NCBI GenBank assembly: GCA_024234395.1
Contig: JACKOH010000001.1
Location: forward strand, 186,001 to 250,000
Direction of reading: 5' to 3'
Source of the DNA: Pseudomonadales bacterium
Lineage (GTDB): Bacteria > Pseudomonadota > Gammaproteobacteria > Pseudomonadales > Pseudohongiellaceae
DNA: 64,000 nt
Of the stretch, positions 26,687 to 35,444 are shown piece after piece. The position numbers were made by a program, and so were the translations under genes. A model generated the notes under the pieces. It was not told the DNA's origin, ran no database searches, and saw only the letters and a list, made by a program, of their open reading frames with translations. The first letter of the stretch is position 1, and each line of letters opens with the position of its first letter.

Positions 26687-28792
26687 ATGTCAAACGTAGT
26701 CAGCTATGAACTGGTCGACAACATCGGCGTCATTACAGTTAACAACCCGCCGGTAAACGCGCTATCACACAGTGTCCGGTCAGGTATTCAGAATGCTTTG
26801 CAACAGGCCCAGGACGACGACAGTGATGCCGTACTGTTGATTTGTGAGGGCAGGACTTTTATTGCCGGAGCTGACATCACCGAGTTTGGAAAACCACCGC
26901 AGTCCCCGTCGCTACCCGAAGTGCTGGTCAGTATCGAAAACTCCAAGAAACTGGTGGTTGCGGCAATCCACGGCACCGCATTGGGTGGCGGCTTCGAAAC
27001 TTCACTGGCCTGTCATTATCGCTGTGCGGTGCCGGGGGCAAAAGTCGGCCTGCCAGAGGTCAAATTGGGGTTGCTGCCCGGTGCCGGTGGTACCCAGCGG
27101 GTGCCCCGTATCGCCGGAGTGAAAGCGGCGCTGGATATGATGACCAGTGGCAATCCAATCAGCGCCCAGGCTGCCAGCGACATGGGCCTGATCGATGAAG
27201 TGATCGAGGGTGGCGAGTTGCGTGGCAGTGCGCTGAATTACGTCAGGGATCTGGTCGAATCCGGTGCGCCCCTGAAACGGATCCGGGATATCAATATCGA
27301 CCCATCCTCCATCGAACCGGGTTTTTTCGAAAACTATCGCAAGCAACTGGCCCGCAAGGCGCGTGGTCAGATTGCCCCGGAACGTATCGTTTCCTGTGTG
27401 GAAGCGGCTGTTACCATGCCCATGGACCGGGGGCTGGAGCGGGAACGAGAGCTGTTTACCGAGTTGGTGCAGTCGCCCGAGTCGGCCGCCATGCGGCATA
27501 TTTTCTTTGCCGAACGGGAAGCGGCCCGGATCAAGGACGTAGCCGGCGATACGCCGGTGCGCGACATCCGCAGAGTGGCAATTATCGGTGGTGGCACCAT
27601 GGGTGGCGGGATCGCCATGAGTTTTGCCAATGCCGGCATTCCGGTCACATTGCTTGAAATCAACGACGAGGCATTGCAGCGGGGCCTCGGCATCATTAGA
27701 AAGAACTACAGCATTACGGTCAAGAAAGGCAAGCTGAGTGAGGCCAGGGTTGCGGAACGTCTCGAACTGATTTCCGGGACCACCAGTTACCTGGACCTCG
27801 CCGATGTGGACCTGGTGATCGAAGCGGTCTTTGAAAACCCCGACATCAAAAAGGAAGTCTTCGCGAAGCTGGATTCGGTCTGTAAGCCTGGCTGCATACT
27901 CGCCTCCAACACTTCCTACCAGGACATCGATGACATCGCCACTGCGACCGGGCGTCCCGAAGATGTCTGTGGCATGCACTTTTTCAGTCCCGCCAATGTT
28001 ATGAAACTGCTGGAAGTGGTACGTGGAGAAAAAACCGCCAAGGACGTGCTGGCCACGGTGATGAAACTTGGCAAGAAGATCGGCAAGGTCTGCGTGTTGT
28101 CCAAGGTCTGTTATGGATTTATCGGCAACCGTATGCTCTCCGGGTACGGCCGCGAAGCACAGATGTTGCTGATGGATGGCTGCACACCGGCTCAGGTGGA
28201 TAGCGCGCTGGAGAATTTCGGCATGGCCATGGGGGTGATTGCCATGAGTGACCTGGCGGGGCTGGATGTGGGATACAAGGCCCGTAAGGCCCGCAAGGAC
28301 CTGCCAGCGGATCCGAAAGGCTATATCGTGGCCGACACGCTGGTGGAAATGGGCCGGCTGGGACAGAAATCGGGAGCCGGATTCTATCAGTATGATCCGG
28401 CCACCCGGGCCCGGTCTTCCGACCCCGAAGTGGAAGCGCTGATTAGGGAAAAGGCCGCTGAACTGGGTATCGGGCAGCAGCAGTTTTCCGATGAGGAAAT
28501 TCTGCAACGGTGCTTTTTTCCTCTGGTCAACGAAGGTGCGTTGATCCTGGAGGAGGGTATAGCCCAGCGTCCCAGCGATATCGACGTGGTTTACGTCTAC
28601 GGTTATGCCTTCCCGGCGGCCAAGGGAGGCCCCATGTATTGGGCCGACCAGGTGGGGCTGAAAGTGATTTACGAGCGCATCTGCGAGTTCCGCGACCGCT
28701 ATGGGGAGCAGTACTGGAAGCCGGCACCGCTACTGGAACGCCTGGCCAGTGAAGGTAAAACCTTTGCCGAATGGGCAGCGAGCAACGACTGA
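26687..28792 (+). CDS. Bifunctional enoyl-CoA hydratase / 3-hydroxyacyl-CoA dehydrogenase (FadB/FadJ family)
   Basis: Start at ATG 26687 (MSNVVSYELVDNIGV), with AAGGA 8 nt upstream; about 701 aa, usual for the family. The N-terminal crotonase domain has FIAGADITEFG and GTALGGGFETSLACHYR, then LGLLPGAGGTQR with the catalytic Glu region. The NAD domain has VAIIGGGTMGGGIAMSFANAG (near residue 300), and two 3-hydroxyacyl-CoA dehydrogenase helical domains follow (GMHFFSPANVMKLLEVVRG; GFIGNRMLSGYGREA). It carries out the second and third steps of beta-oxidation. It lies between the thiolase and an alcohol dehydrogenase, all co-directional. Confidence 0.95.
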   Translation: MSNVVSYELVDNIGVITVNNPPVNALSHSVRSGIQNALQQAQDDDSDAVLLICEGRTFIAGADITEFGKPPQSPSLPEVLVSIENSKKLVVAAIHGTALGGGFETSLACHYRCAVPGAKVGLPEVKLGLLPGAGGTQRVPRIAGVKAALDMMTSGNPISAQAASDMGLIDEVIEGGELRGSALNYVRDLVESGAPLKRIRDINIDPSSIEPGFFENYRKQLARKARGQIAPERIVSCVEAAVTMPMDRGLERERELFTELVQSPESAAMRHIFFAEREAARIKDVAGDTPVRDIRRVAIIGGGTMGGGIAMSFANAGIPVTLLEINDEALQRGLGIIRKNYSITVKKGKLSEARVAERLELISGTTSYLDLADVDLVIEAVFENPDIKKEVFAKLDSVCKPGCILASNTSYQDIDDIATATGRPEDVCGMHFFSPANVMKLLEVVRGEKTAKDVLATVMKLGKKIGKVCVLSKVCYGFIGNRMLSGYGREAQMLLMDGCTPAQVDSALENFGMAMGVIAMSDLAGLDVGYKARKARKDLPADPKGYIVADTLVEMGRLGQKSGAGFYQYDPATRARSSDPEVEALIREKAAELGIGQQQFSDEEILQRCFFPLVNEGALILEEGIAQRPSDIDVVYVYGYAFPAAKGGPMYWADQVGLKVIYERICEFRDRYGEQYWKPAPLLERLASEGKTFAEWAASND

Positions 28793-28834
28793 TCGAAGCA
28801 GATTTAGGAGCCTTGAGATGACGGGAGACGCCGG

Positions 28835-29875
28835 ATGATAGCTTACGAAACTACCACGCCAGGCGCACCGCTATCCCCTGTGGAACGGGAAACCCCCCGT
28901 CCCGTGGGTACCCAGGTACTGTTGCGAACCGTGGCCTGCGGAGTCTGTCATTCCGACATCCATCTGCACGATGGTGCGTTCGCACTGGGCGATGGCAAGA
29001 CCCTGGATGTCGCTCAATCCGGCCAGGTCCTGGGCCACGAGATTTTTGGCGAAGTCGTGGCGACCGGTCCGGATGCTCAAGGCGTGAATGTCGGTGATCG
29101 ACGCGTGGTTTATCCCTGGATTGGTTGCGGCCAATGCGCCGCCTGCCAACGGGGCGATGAACACCTGTGCACACCGGGACAGGCGCTTGGCATTGTCAGA
29201 CCAGGTGGCTTCGCCGACCATGTGCTGGTACCGCATGGCCGCTACCTGTTCGCGAAAGGCAATGTTCCGGACGCACTGGCTGCCACCTACGCCTGCAGCG
29301 GCCTGACCGCCTACAGTGCCCTGAAAAAACTCGGCGAACCGGGTGCTCTGGATCGGGTAGTGATCATCGGTGCCGGCGGGGTCGGCATGATGGCAATTCA
29401 GATTGCGCTGTCGGTGTTCGGCATTCAGCCCATCGTAGTCGATATCGACGAACAGAAGCTCGCGGCAGTCAGGCAACTGGGCGTGGAGACTACCTTTAAT
29501 TCCTCCGATCCCCAGACCGCCAAGGTGCTTCGTAAAAGCTGCGGTGGGGCGTATGCGGTGATCGATTTTGTTGGCGCCGAAGCCAGTGTCAATTACGGAC
29601 TCGGATGTTTGCGCAAGGGTGGCAGACTGCTCATCGTGGGTCTCTATGGAGGCTCGCTTACCTTACCTATCCCGTTCATACCCATGAATGCCCGGATAAT
29701 CCAGGGAAGTTATGTTGGAAAGCTGCAGGAAATGGATGAGCTGATGGGGCTGGTTCGTGATGGCAGGATTGCACCTATCGAGATTCACGAGCGCCCTCTG
29801 GCGGAAGTCAGTGAGGCGCTGACCGACCTCAAAGCCGGCAGGGTGAAAGGTCGACAGGTGTTGATGAACTACTGA
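28835..29875 (+). CDS. Zinc-dependent alcohol dehydrogenase (MDR family)
   Basis: A 346-residue protein with GGGAG about 8 nt before ATG. The catalytic zinc ligands are in CGVCHSDIHLHDG (Cys) and GHEIFGEVVATG (His-Glu). The structural zinc is held by four cysteines in CGQCAACQRGDEHLC. The NAD-binding motif is VVIIGAGGVGMMAIQIA. It probably oxidises an alcohol or reduces an aldehyde in the pathway served by the neighbouring beta-oxidation genes; the exact substrate is unknown. Start overlaps nothing; 42 bp after the FadB-like gene and 26 bp before an acyl-CoA dehydrogenase, so the run is one operon. Confidence 0.92.
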   Translation: MIAYETTTPGAPLSPVERETPRPVGTQVLLRTVACGVCHSDIHLHDGAFALGDGKTLDVAQSGQVLGHEIFGEVVATGPDAQGVNVGDRRVVYPWIGCGQCAACQRGDEHLCTPGQALGIVRPGGFADHVLVPHGRYLFAKGNVPDALAATYACSGLTAYSALKKLGEPGALDRVVIIGAGGVGMMAIQIALSVFGIQPIVVDIDEQKLAAVRQLGVETTFNSSDPQTAKVLRKSCGGAYAVIDFVGAEASVNYGLGCLRKGGRLLIVGLYGGSLTLPIPFIPMNARIIQGSYVGKLQEMDELMGLVRDGRIAPIEIHERPLAEVSEALTDLKAGRVKGRQVLMNY

Positions 29876-29901
29876 TTCAACGCGGCGTTAAGGAAAATAC
29901 T

Positions 29902-31122
29902 GTGAGTAATCTTGAGCAATTCAGAGTCAGCGCCAGAACCTGGCTGGAGGAAAACTGTCCACCCTCCATGCGCACGCCGATGATCACCGACGAAATTGTC
30001 TGGGGCGGGCGCAATGCCTCGTTCAGCAACCCGGACAGCCGGCTGTGGCTGGAACGCATGGGTCGTAAAGGCTGGACCTGTCCCACCTGGCCAAAGGAGT
30101 ACGGGGGAGGTGGTCTCTCTCTCCAGGAAAGCGCGGTGTTGGCAGAGGAACTCCGGCGCATCAATGCCAGACCGGCCCTGAGCAGCTTCGGCATCAGCAT
30201 GCTGGGACCGGTGTTGCTGGAATACGGCACTCACGAACAGAAACTGGAACATATTCCCAGCATCGTTCGCGGTGAAATCCGCTGGTGCCAGGGGTATTCC
30301 GAACCCGGCGCCGGATCGGACCTGGCCAGTCTGCAGACCCGGGCGATCCTCGACGGCGACGACTATGTGATTAACGGATCCAAGGTCTGGACCAGCTATG
30401 CCAATGTATCCGACTGGATCTTCTGCCTGGTCCGGACCGACAGCGAGGTACCCAAGCATGCGGGGATCAGCTTTATCCTTTTCGACATGCAATCTTCAGG
30501 AGTCAGCACCCGACCGATACAACTGATCAGCGGTGCTTCACCATTCTGCGAGACGTTTTTCGACAACGTGCGGGTACCGGCCGGCAATCTGGTCGGCCGT
30601 CTCAATGACGGCTGGACTATTGCCAAGCGGTTGCTGCAACACGAGCGGACCATGATATCCAGCTTTGGTCTGGCAGGAGGGAATATCGATCGGGGTGCCA
30701 ACAACATGACCCTGGTCCAGGCTGCCAGGCATTATCGTGGTGATGGCAGCAGGATTTCGGATCCGGTGCTGCGCGATCAGATCGCGCAGTTTACGCTGGA
30801 TGCCGAGGCATTTGAGCTGACGTCGAAGCGCTCCCTGGCAGAGTCAAAGCAGAGTGAAGGCCCCAATGCGACGTCATCGATGCTCAAGTATTACGGTTGT
30901 GAATTGAACAAGCGCCGTTACGAGTTGATGTTGTCTGCCATGGGCAATCGGGCGCTGGGCTGGGAAGGCGATTCGTTCGACCCCGGCGAGTTGGCAATCA
31001 CCCGCGAGTGGCTGCGTTCCAAGGCCAATTCGATTGAAGGCGGAACCGCCGAAGTGCAGTTGAACGTGATTGCCAAACGGGTGCTTGGTCTACCTGACCT
31101 GCTGACCCTGGTCAGGAATTAG
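29902..31122 (+). CDS. Acyl-CoA dehydrogenase, catalytic-type subunit
   Basis: A 406-residue protein with GTG start and AAGGA 7 nt upstream. WCQGYSEPGAGSDLASLQT (about 128-146) is the flavin signature and resembles the partial gene at the left edge. LLQHERTMISS puts a Glu at about 248, the base position of FadE26-type enzymes. Near the C-terminus IEGGTAEVQLNV lacks the MCAD-type Glu arrangement. The N-terminus has extra residues with PPSMRTPM, as in FadE28/ChsE-type subunits. The following dehydrogenase, 10 bp away, lacks a base, so a heteromeric enzyme for bulky or cyclic acyl-CoAs is likely (inference). Confidence 0.93.
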   Translation: MSNLEQFRVSARTWLEENCPPSMRTPMITDEIVWGGRNASFSNPDSRLWLERMGRKGWTCPTWPKEYGGGGLSLQESAVLAEELRRINARPALSSFGISMLGPVLLEYGTHEQKLEHIPSIVRGEIRWCQGYSEPGAGSDLASLQTRAILDGDDYVINGSKVWTSYANVSDWIFCLVRTDSEVPKHAGISFILFDMQSSGVSTRPIQLISGASPFCETFFDNVRVPAGNLVGRLNDGWTIAKRLLQHERTMISSFGLAGGNIDRGANNMTLVQAARHYRGDGSRISDPVLRDQIAQFTLDAEAFELTSKRSLAESKQSEGPNATSSMLKYYGCELNKRRYELMLSAMGNRALGWEGDSFDPGELAITREWLRSKANSIEGGTAEVQLNVIAKRVLGLPDLLTLVRN

Positions 31123-31132
31123 GAGTCGGGAC

Positions 31133-32275
31133 ATGGCGGCATTGGTACTGGATGACGATCAGCGCCTGTTGAAAGAGGCCGCTCTCAGCTTCTGCCGGGA
31201 AAATGCGCCGTTAAGTGTTTTGCGTCGTCTCAGGGACACCCGCGATCCGTTGGGATACGATCCCGATCTCTGGCGGCAGATGGTGGAGCTGGGCTGGACC
31301 GGCATGACTGTTCCGGAAGCCTACGGCGGGTTCGATTTCGGCTACCGTGGACTGGGTATTGTCCTGGAAGCCTCCGGTCGCAGCCTGTTGAATTCACCGC
31401 TGATTTCCACCGTGTTATTGTCCGCCACCGCACTCGATTTCGGTGGCAGTGAGGCCCAGAAACAGGAATTTCTGCCGGCCATTGTCAACGGCGAGATGAT
31501 TATGGCACTGGCAGTCGACGAGGCCCCGCACCATGCGCCCGCGAATGTAAAGCTGACCGCCGAACCCGGTAACGACGGATTTGTTCTCAATGGCAGCAAA
31601 GTCATGGTGCTGGATGGGCAAATTGCCGACAAACTGATCGTCAGTGCCCGCACTTCAGGCAGTGGTTCAGAGCAGTCCGGTATCAGTCTGTTTCTGGTCA
31701 ATGCCGGCTCGGTGGGCGTTTCCGTTCGGCAGACCGGCATGGTGGACAGCCGTAACGCGGCAACCATTACCCTGAACAACGTGAAGGTGAGCGGGGACGA
31801 CCTGCTCGGACCCTGTGATCAGGGCTTGCCCCTTCTGGAGCGGATACTCGATACCGGTTGCATCGGATTGGCTGCAGAGATGCTGGGAAGTATGCAGGAG
31901 GTTTTTGAACGGATCCTGGACTACCTGCGTCAGCGGGAACAGTTCGGGGTGCCGATTGGCGCTTTTCAGGCCCTGCAACATCGCGCCGCAGCAATGTATT
32001 GCGATATTGAATTATGCAAGTCCGTCGTGCTGGCGGCACTGGATGCTCTTGATAACGACTCTGAACAGGTCCCCCGGCTGGCGAGCCTGGCCAAAGCCAA
32101 GTGTTCGGAAGTGTTTTTCACGGTCAGCAACGAGGGTATTCAGATGCATGGCGGCATCGGTATGACCGATGAATTCGACATCGGTTTTTTTCTCAAGCGG
32201 GCACGTGTCGTGCAAACTCTGTTCGGCGACCAGATCTTTCATCGGGATCGCTATGCCCGGCTGCAGGGGTTCTGA
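31133..32275 (+). CDS. Acyl-CoA dehydrogenase, probable non-catalytic partner subunit
   Basis: A 380-residue protein with AGGAG 7 nt before ATG. Family features include GWTGMTVPEAYGGFDFGY, GVPIGAFQALQHRAAAMYC and GIQMHGGIGMTDEFDIGFFL. The flavin signature region is degenerate (MALAVDEAPHHAPANVK), and both catalytic Glu positions are missing (ILDTGCIGLAAEML; VQTLFGDQIFHRDRY). This copies the pattern of the gene at 896, and the two second subunits align end to end (GVPIG-F-QALQHR; H-x-GGIG-TDE-D). It probably pairs with the gene just upstream to form one alpha2-beta2 enzyme. Confidence 0.92.
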   Translation: MAALVLDDDQRLLKEAALSFCRENAPLSVLRRLRDTRDPLGYDPDLWRQMVELGWTGMTVPEAYGGFDFGYRGLGIVLEASGRSLLNSPLISTVLLSATALDFGGSEAQKQEFLPAIVNGEMIMALAVDEAPHHAPANVKLTAEPGNDGFVLNGSKVMVLDGQIADKLIVSARTSGSGSEQSGISLFLVNAGSVGVSVRQTGMVDSRNAATITLNNVKVSGDDLLGPCDQGLPLLERILDTGCIGLAAEMLGSMQEVFERILDYLRQREQFGVPIGAFQALQHRAAAMYCDIELCKSVVLAALDALDNDSEQVPRLASLAKAKCSEVFFTVSNEGIQMHGGIGMTDEFDIGFFLKRARVVQTLFGDQIFHRDRYARLQGF

Positions 32276-32329
32276 TCGCCGGTGATTCATGCTGTGGTGA
32301 TAGCAGTCAGGGTTTGAGGAGAGCATGGC

Positions 32330-32998
32330 ATGACGGAGCATGAACTGGAAGCAGTCATGGCGGACTATATGTCCGGCCGGGTCAGTACCGATCCTGCTCA
32401 CGATATTCTCCATGTCAGACGGGTGGTCAGCCTGGCCCGCGCGCTTGCCGAGAGCGAGGGGGCGGACCTGAGAGTCGTGCTGCCGGCCGCCTGGCTGCAT
32501 GACTGCATTACCCTGCCGAAGGATTCCCCCGACAAGCACCGGGCCTCGACACTGGCGGCGCAGGAGGCAATCCGGTTTCTGAAATCCATAGACTACCCGT
32601 ATGACTGTCTGGAGGGTATTTATCATGCTATTCAGGCACACAGCTACAGCGCTGCAATCAGGCCCCGGACTCTGGAAGCCCGTGTGGTTCAGGATGCCGA
32701 CCGGCTCGACGCTCTGGGGGCAATCGGTATCGCCCGTTGCATACTGGTAGGAGGCGCGCTGCATACCCCGCTCTATGAGCCGGACGATGCCTTCTGCGAA
32801 CGGCGCCAGCCGGCCGACCGGCAGTACGTACTCGATCATTTCTATACCAAGCTGTTGCACCTGCCCCAGAGCCTTCATACACCCAGTGCCCGCCTCGAGG
32901 CCCGGCGACGCAGGCAGGCAATACTTTTCTACCTGGACGAACTGCGCCGCGAACTGAGCGTCAGCCGGATTCGCAACGAACAGTACCCGTTACTGTAG
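32330..32998 (+). CDS. HD-domain phosphohydrolase
   Basis: A 222-residue protein. HDILHVRRVVSLARALAES supplies the first His and AAWLHDCI supplies the His-Asp pair; VQDADRLDALGAIG gives the last Asp. This is the metal-dependent HD fold, close to the E. coli YedJ type. Such enzymes hydrolyse nucleotides or phosphomonoesters; the substrate here is unknown. GAGGAG lies 11 nt upstream of the chosen ATG and an ATG 5 bp earlier is in another frame. It follows the acyl-CoA dehydrogenase genes by 54 bp on the same strand, but its link to them is only positional. Confidence 0.88.
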   Translation: MTEHELEAVMADYMSGRVSTDPAHDILHVRRVVSLARALAESEGADLRVVLPAAWLHDCITLPKDSPDKHRASTLAAQEAIRFLKSIDYPYDCLEGIYHAIQAHSYSAAIRPRTLEARVVQDADRLDALGAIGIARCILVGGALHTPLYEPDDAFCERRQPADRQYVLDHFYTKLLHLPQSLHTPSARLEARRRRQAILFYLDELRRELSVSRIRNEQYPLL

Positions 32999-33049
32999 AA
33001 TCCGGAACAGGTGTTTATCATTGCAGCCAAGTAGTGTACAAAGTGGGTT

Positions 33050-33421
33050 ATGGATGAATCTTTGAATGTTTTCGACGAGCCGCTGGAGCCCTGCGGCAAT
33101 GATCCCAAAACCGGGTTTTTCCGCGATGGCTGTTGTAATACCAGCGACGATGATCTGGGCTCACACACGGTCTGTGTGCGGGTAACCAGAGAGTTTCTGG
33201 AATTTTCCCGGTTCCGTGGTAACGATCTGTCTACACCCGTACCCCAGTTCGGTTTCCCCGGCCTGAAGCCCGGCGACTGCTGGTGTCTCTGCGCGGCACG
33301 CTGGCTTGAAGCTTATGAGCACAACCGGGCGCCGAAAGTCTTTCTGATGAGAACCCATAAAAAAGCGCTGGATATCGTTCCTCTCGAAAAGCTCAAGGAG
33401 TTTGCTGCCGATCTTAACTGA
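33050..33421 (+). CDS. DUF2237 family protein
   Basis: A 123-residue protein whose opening LNVFDEPLEPCGNDPKTGFF and core LGSHTVCVRVTREFLEF, GLKPGDCWCLCAARWLEAY and TAKKALDIVPLEKLKEFA-like ending match DUF2237, a small widespread family of uncharacterised cytosolic proteins. Several Cys (PCGND, DGCCN, DCWCLC) are conserved in the family and suggest metal or redox chemistry, but no activity is established. Located between an HD hydrolase and a sulfotransferase with short gaps, on the same strand. Confidence 0.88.
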   Translation: MDESLNVFDEPLEPCGNDPKTGFFRDGCCNTSDDDLGSHTVCVRVTREFLEFSRFRGNDLSTPVPQFGFPGLKPGDCWCLCAARWLEAYEHNRAPKVFLMRTHKKALDIVPLEKLKEFAADLN

Positions 33422-33451
33422 TTCGATTTTCCAGCGGGAACAACTACCGAT

Positions 33452-34381
33452 ATGAATGCAGCGCGATTCCCGGAACGCACCCACCACTATCAGAATGCCC
33501 TGTTCAATGGTTCGCGTTGGGATCGCTTTGTTTCCAGGACGGATGACATAATCATTGCCACCTCCTACAAGGCCGGTACCACCTGGATGCAGGGCATCTG
33601 CGCTGCGCTGGTGTTTCAACAGCCGCGGCCACCCTTGCCCCAGGATGCCCTGACTCCCTGGCTGGACGCCAATTTTGCTCCGCTCGACCGGGTCCTGGAT
33701 CTGCTCGAAGGATTGCAACACCGGCGCTATATCAAAACTCACTTACCGCTGGATGGTTTGCGATTTCTTCCCGAGGCCAGGTATATCTATGTTGGCCGCG
33801 ACGGACTGGATGTTTTCATGTCGATGTGGAATCACTGGCATAACATGCTGCCGGAACGGATCGAGGGACTTAACAATGCCCCGGATCGACGGGGACCGAT
33901 TCTGCCACAGGCCCCCGACGATATTCTGAGCGCTTTTGACGACTGGCTGAGCAGGGGAAGTTTTCCCTGGGAAAGCAACGGGTATCCGTTCTGGTCACAT
34001 CTGCATCACGCACGAAGCTGGCTGGAGTTTCGCCATCTTCCCAATATTCATGTTGTGCATTTTCAGAATCTGCTCGACGATCTGGGCGGAGAGATGCGAC
34101 GTATAGCCGCGTTTCTGGATATTCCCGTCGACGAATCGATCTGGGATTCCCTGGTGGCGGGTGTCACCTTCGATGCGATGAAGGCTAACGCCGCAATGAT
34201 GGCGCCGGGTGGGTCAAAGAACAACTGGAAAGACACCGGCAACTTTTTCCATCGCGGCACCAGCCGCCGCTGGGAAGGTGTGCTTGGCGAGGCGCAGGTG
34301 CGCAGCTACCGGGAGTTGTCCGAGCGTGAGCTGGGGGTGGATCTGGCACAATGGCTGGCCCATGGTGGGCAGCTCAACTGA
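33452..34381 (+). CDS. Sulfotransferase (PAPS-dependent, cytosolic type)
   Basis: A 309-residue protein. ATSYKAGTTWMQGICAAL near residues 31-48 is the 5'-phosphosulfate binding loop (family consensus KSGTTW). YVGRDGLDVFMSMWNHW is the 3'-phosphate binding segment with the conserved Arg. KNNWKDTGNFFHRGTSRRW near the C-terminus matches the RKG-type PAPS loop only loosely. The catalytic His is probably in KTHLPLDGL. The enzyme transfers sulfate to a hydroxyl of a small molecule, which is unknown. Such genes are common in marine gammaproteobacteria. Probably part of the plus-strand run that starts upstream. Confidence 0.88.
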   Translation: MNAARFPERTHHYQNALFNGSRWDRFVSRTDDIIIATSYKAGTTWMQGICAALVFQQPRPPLPQDALTPWLDANFAPLDRVLDLLEGLQHRRYIKTHLPLDGLRFLPEARYIYVGRDGLDVFMSMWNHWHNMLPERIEGLNNAPDRRGPILPQAPDDILSAFDDWLSRGSFPWESNGYPFWSHLHHARSWLEFRHLPNIHVVHFQNLLDDLGGEMRRIAAFLDIPVDESIWDSLVAGVTFDAMKANAAMMAPGGSKNNWKDTGNFFHRGTSRRWEGVLGEAQVRSYRELSERELGVDLAQWLAHGGQLN

Positions 34382-34423
34382 CCTTCACAATTCAATCAAA
34401 CCTGATCAACAAGGGGAACAAGC

Positions 34424-35149
34424 ATGAATAAGAAACAATTGAGAAGTGTCCAGGCCCTGGTAATGGTTGCCGCGGTGATTTCAGCACTGTCTCTGAACGC
34501 TCAGGACTATCCCGACCCGACCCGTTTCGAAGAAACTATACAAGGCTTCGAGGCTCAGGACCGTATCAGCCCGCCGCCGGAAGGCGCCATTTTGTTGACT
34601 GGAAGTTCCAGTATTGCCCGATGGAATGGCCAAGCTCCGGCAGCACTGGCTCCATTGACGGTGATACCCAGGGGATTTGGTGGGTCCATCATGCACGACG
34701 TGGTGCATTATCTGGATCGTGTCGCATTGAAATACAAACCGAGGGCAATCCTGATTTACGAAGGGGACAACGATACCGGGGTGGCACGTTACGGCATCGA
34801 CAAGGGGATGATTCTGACCGATCTGGAACAGATTATTGCCCGCATCCACGAGGAATTGCCGGCAACCAGGATCTACGTTCTGTCAGTCAAACCCAGCGTG
34901 CTGCGCGAAGCTATCTGGCCTGAGGCCCAGGCAGTCAGTGCGGGCTATCGGGCGCTGGCCGAACGCGATCCGCTGGTATTCTACGTGGATGTGGCCACGC
35001 CGTTCCTGAATGTCGACGGCAGCGTGATGACCGATATTTTTGTTGCCGACAATCTGCATCTTAACGACCTGGGTAACGCGATCTGGGGCGCTGCCATCAA
35101 GGCGGCCCTGATGCCCATGGAAGCGCGCCAGGAAGCTGAATTCAAATAG
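34424..35149 (+). CDS. Exported SGNH/GDSL-type hydrolase
   Basis: A 241-residue protein with AGGGGA before ATG. A signal peptide ends near SLNAQDYP. Motifs of the SGNH hydrolases appear in order: LLTGSSSIARWNG (nucleophile Ser, block I), RGFGGSIMHDVVHYL (Gly, block II), IYEGDNDTG (Asn, block III, as GDND) and DNLHLNDLGNAIW (Asp-x-x-His, block V). The protein should act in the periplasm as an esterase, lipase or carbohydrate deacetylase; the substrate is not known. The gene ends 25 bp before the MITE-like element. Confidence 0.88.
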   Translation: MNKKQLRSVQALVMVAAVISALSLNAQDYPDPTRFEETIQGFEAQDRISPPPEGAILLTGSSSIARWNGQAPAALAPLTVIPRGFGGSIMHDVVHYLDRVALKYKPRAILIYEGDNDTGVARYGIDKGMILTDLEQIIARIHEELPATRIYVLSVKPSVLREAIWPEAQAVSAGYRALAERDPLVFYVDVATPFLNVDGSVMTDIFVADNLHLNDLGNAIWGAAIKAALMPMEARQEAEFK

Positions 35150-35174
35150 CCGGGTTGTGTGCGATTGCCGGCGG

Positions 35175-35444
35175 CTAGTGTCCTGTCCGGTTAATTCGTT
35201 GTATTTCAGAGCCTGCATAAAGCGCTGTAGTGAGGCGCGATCCGCAGGGAATACTGGTTGTATTTCCAAGGGTCGCAACGCTGCTACAGTGCTTTATGCA
35301 GGCTCCCGGAGGGCGTGCCAGCCAAGACCCCTGGCCGCGTTGCGCCTTTTGACAAGGGCTACGGCCATTGCCTGCAAGGCGCGCCTTGCCAGGAACCTTG
35401 GCTGGCACGCTGAAATGCGACGAATTAACCGGACAGGACACTAG
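35175..35444. mobile_element. MITE-like element with nested hairpins
   Basis: A 270-bp non-coding element bounded by perfect 25-bp inverted repeats (35175-35199 and 35420-35444), each starting CTAGTGTCCTGTCC when read inward. Inside are two further hairpins: 35210-35230 with 35284-35304 (one mismatch in 21), and 35313-35326 with 35397-35410 (14 bp perfect). No transposase frame is present, so it would need one in trans. The right end overlaps the stop codon of the DASS transporter gene. The family is not recognised. Confidence 0.8.

Noticed and set aside
27002..28507. A 501-codon minus-strand frame opposite the FadB-like gene
   Set aside because: The plus strand encodes a full, well-conserved bifunctional enzyme; the antisense product shows no family signatures.
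35157..35444. Two opposite short frames inside the 35175 element
   Set aside because: Both translate palindromic DNA (the same RINRTGH and ALYAGS strings appear on each strand), so they reflect the inverted repeats, not genes.
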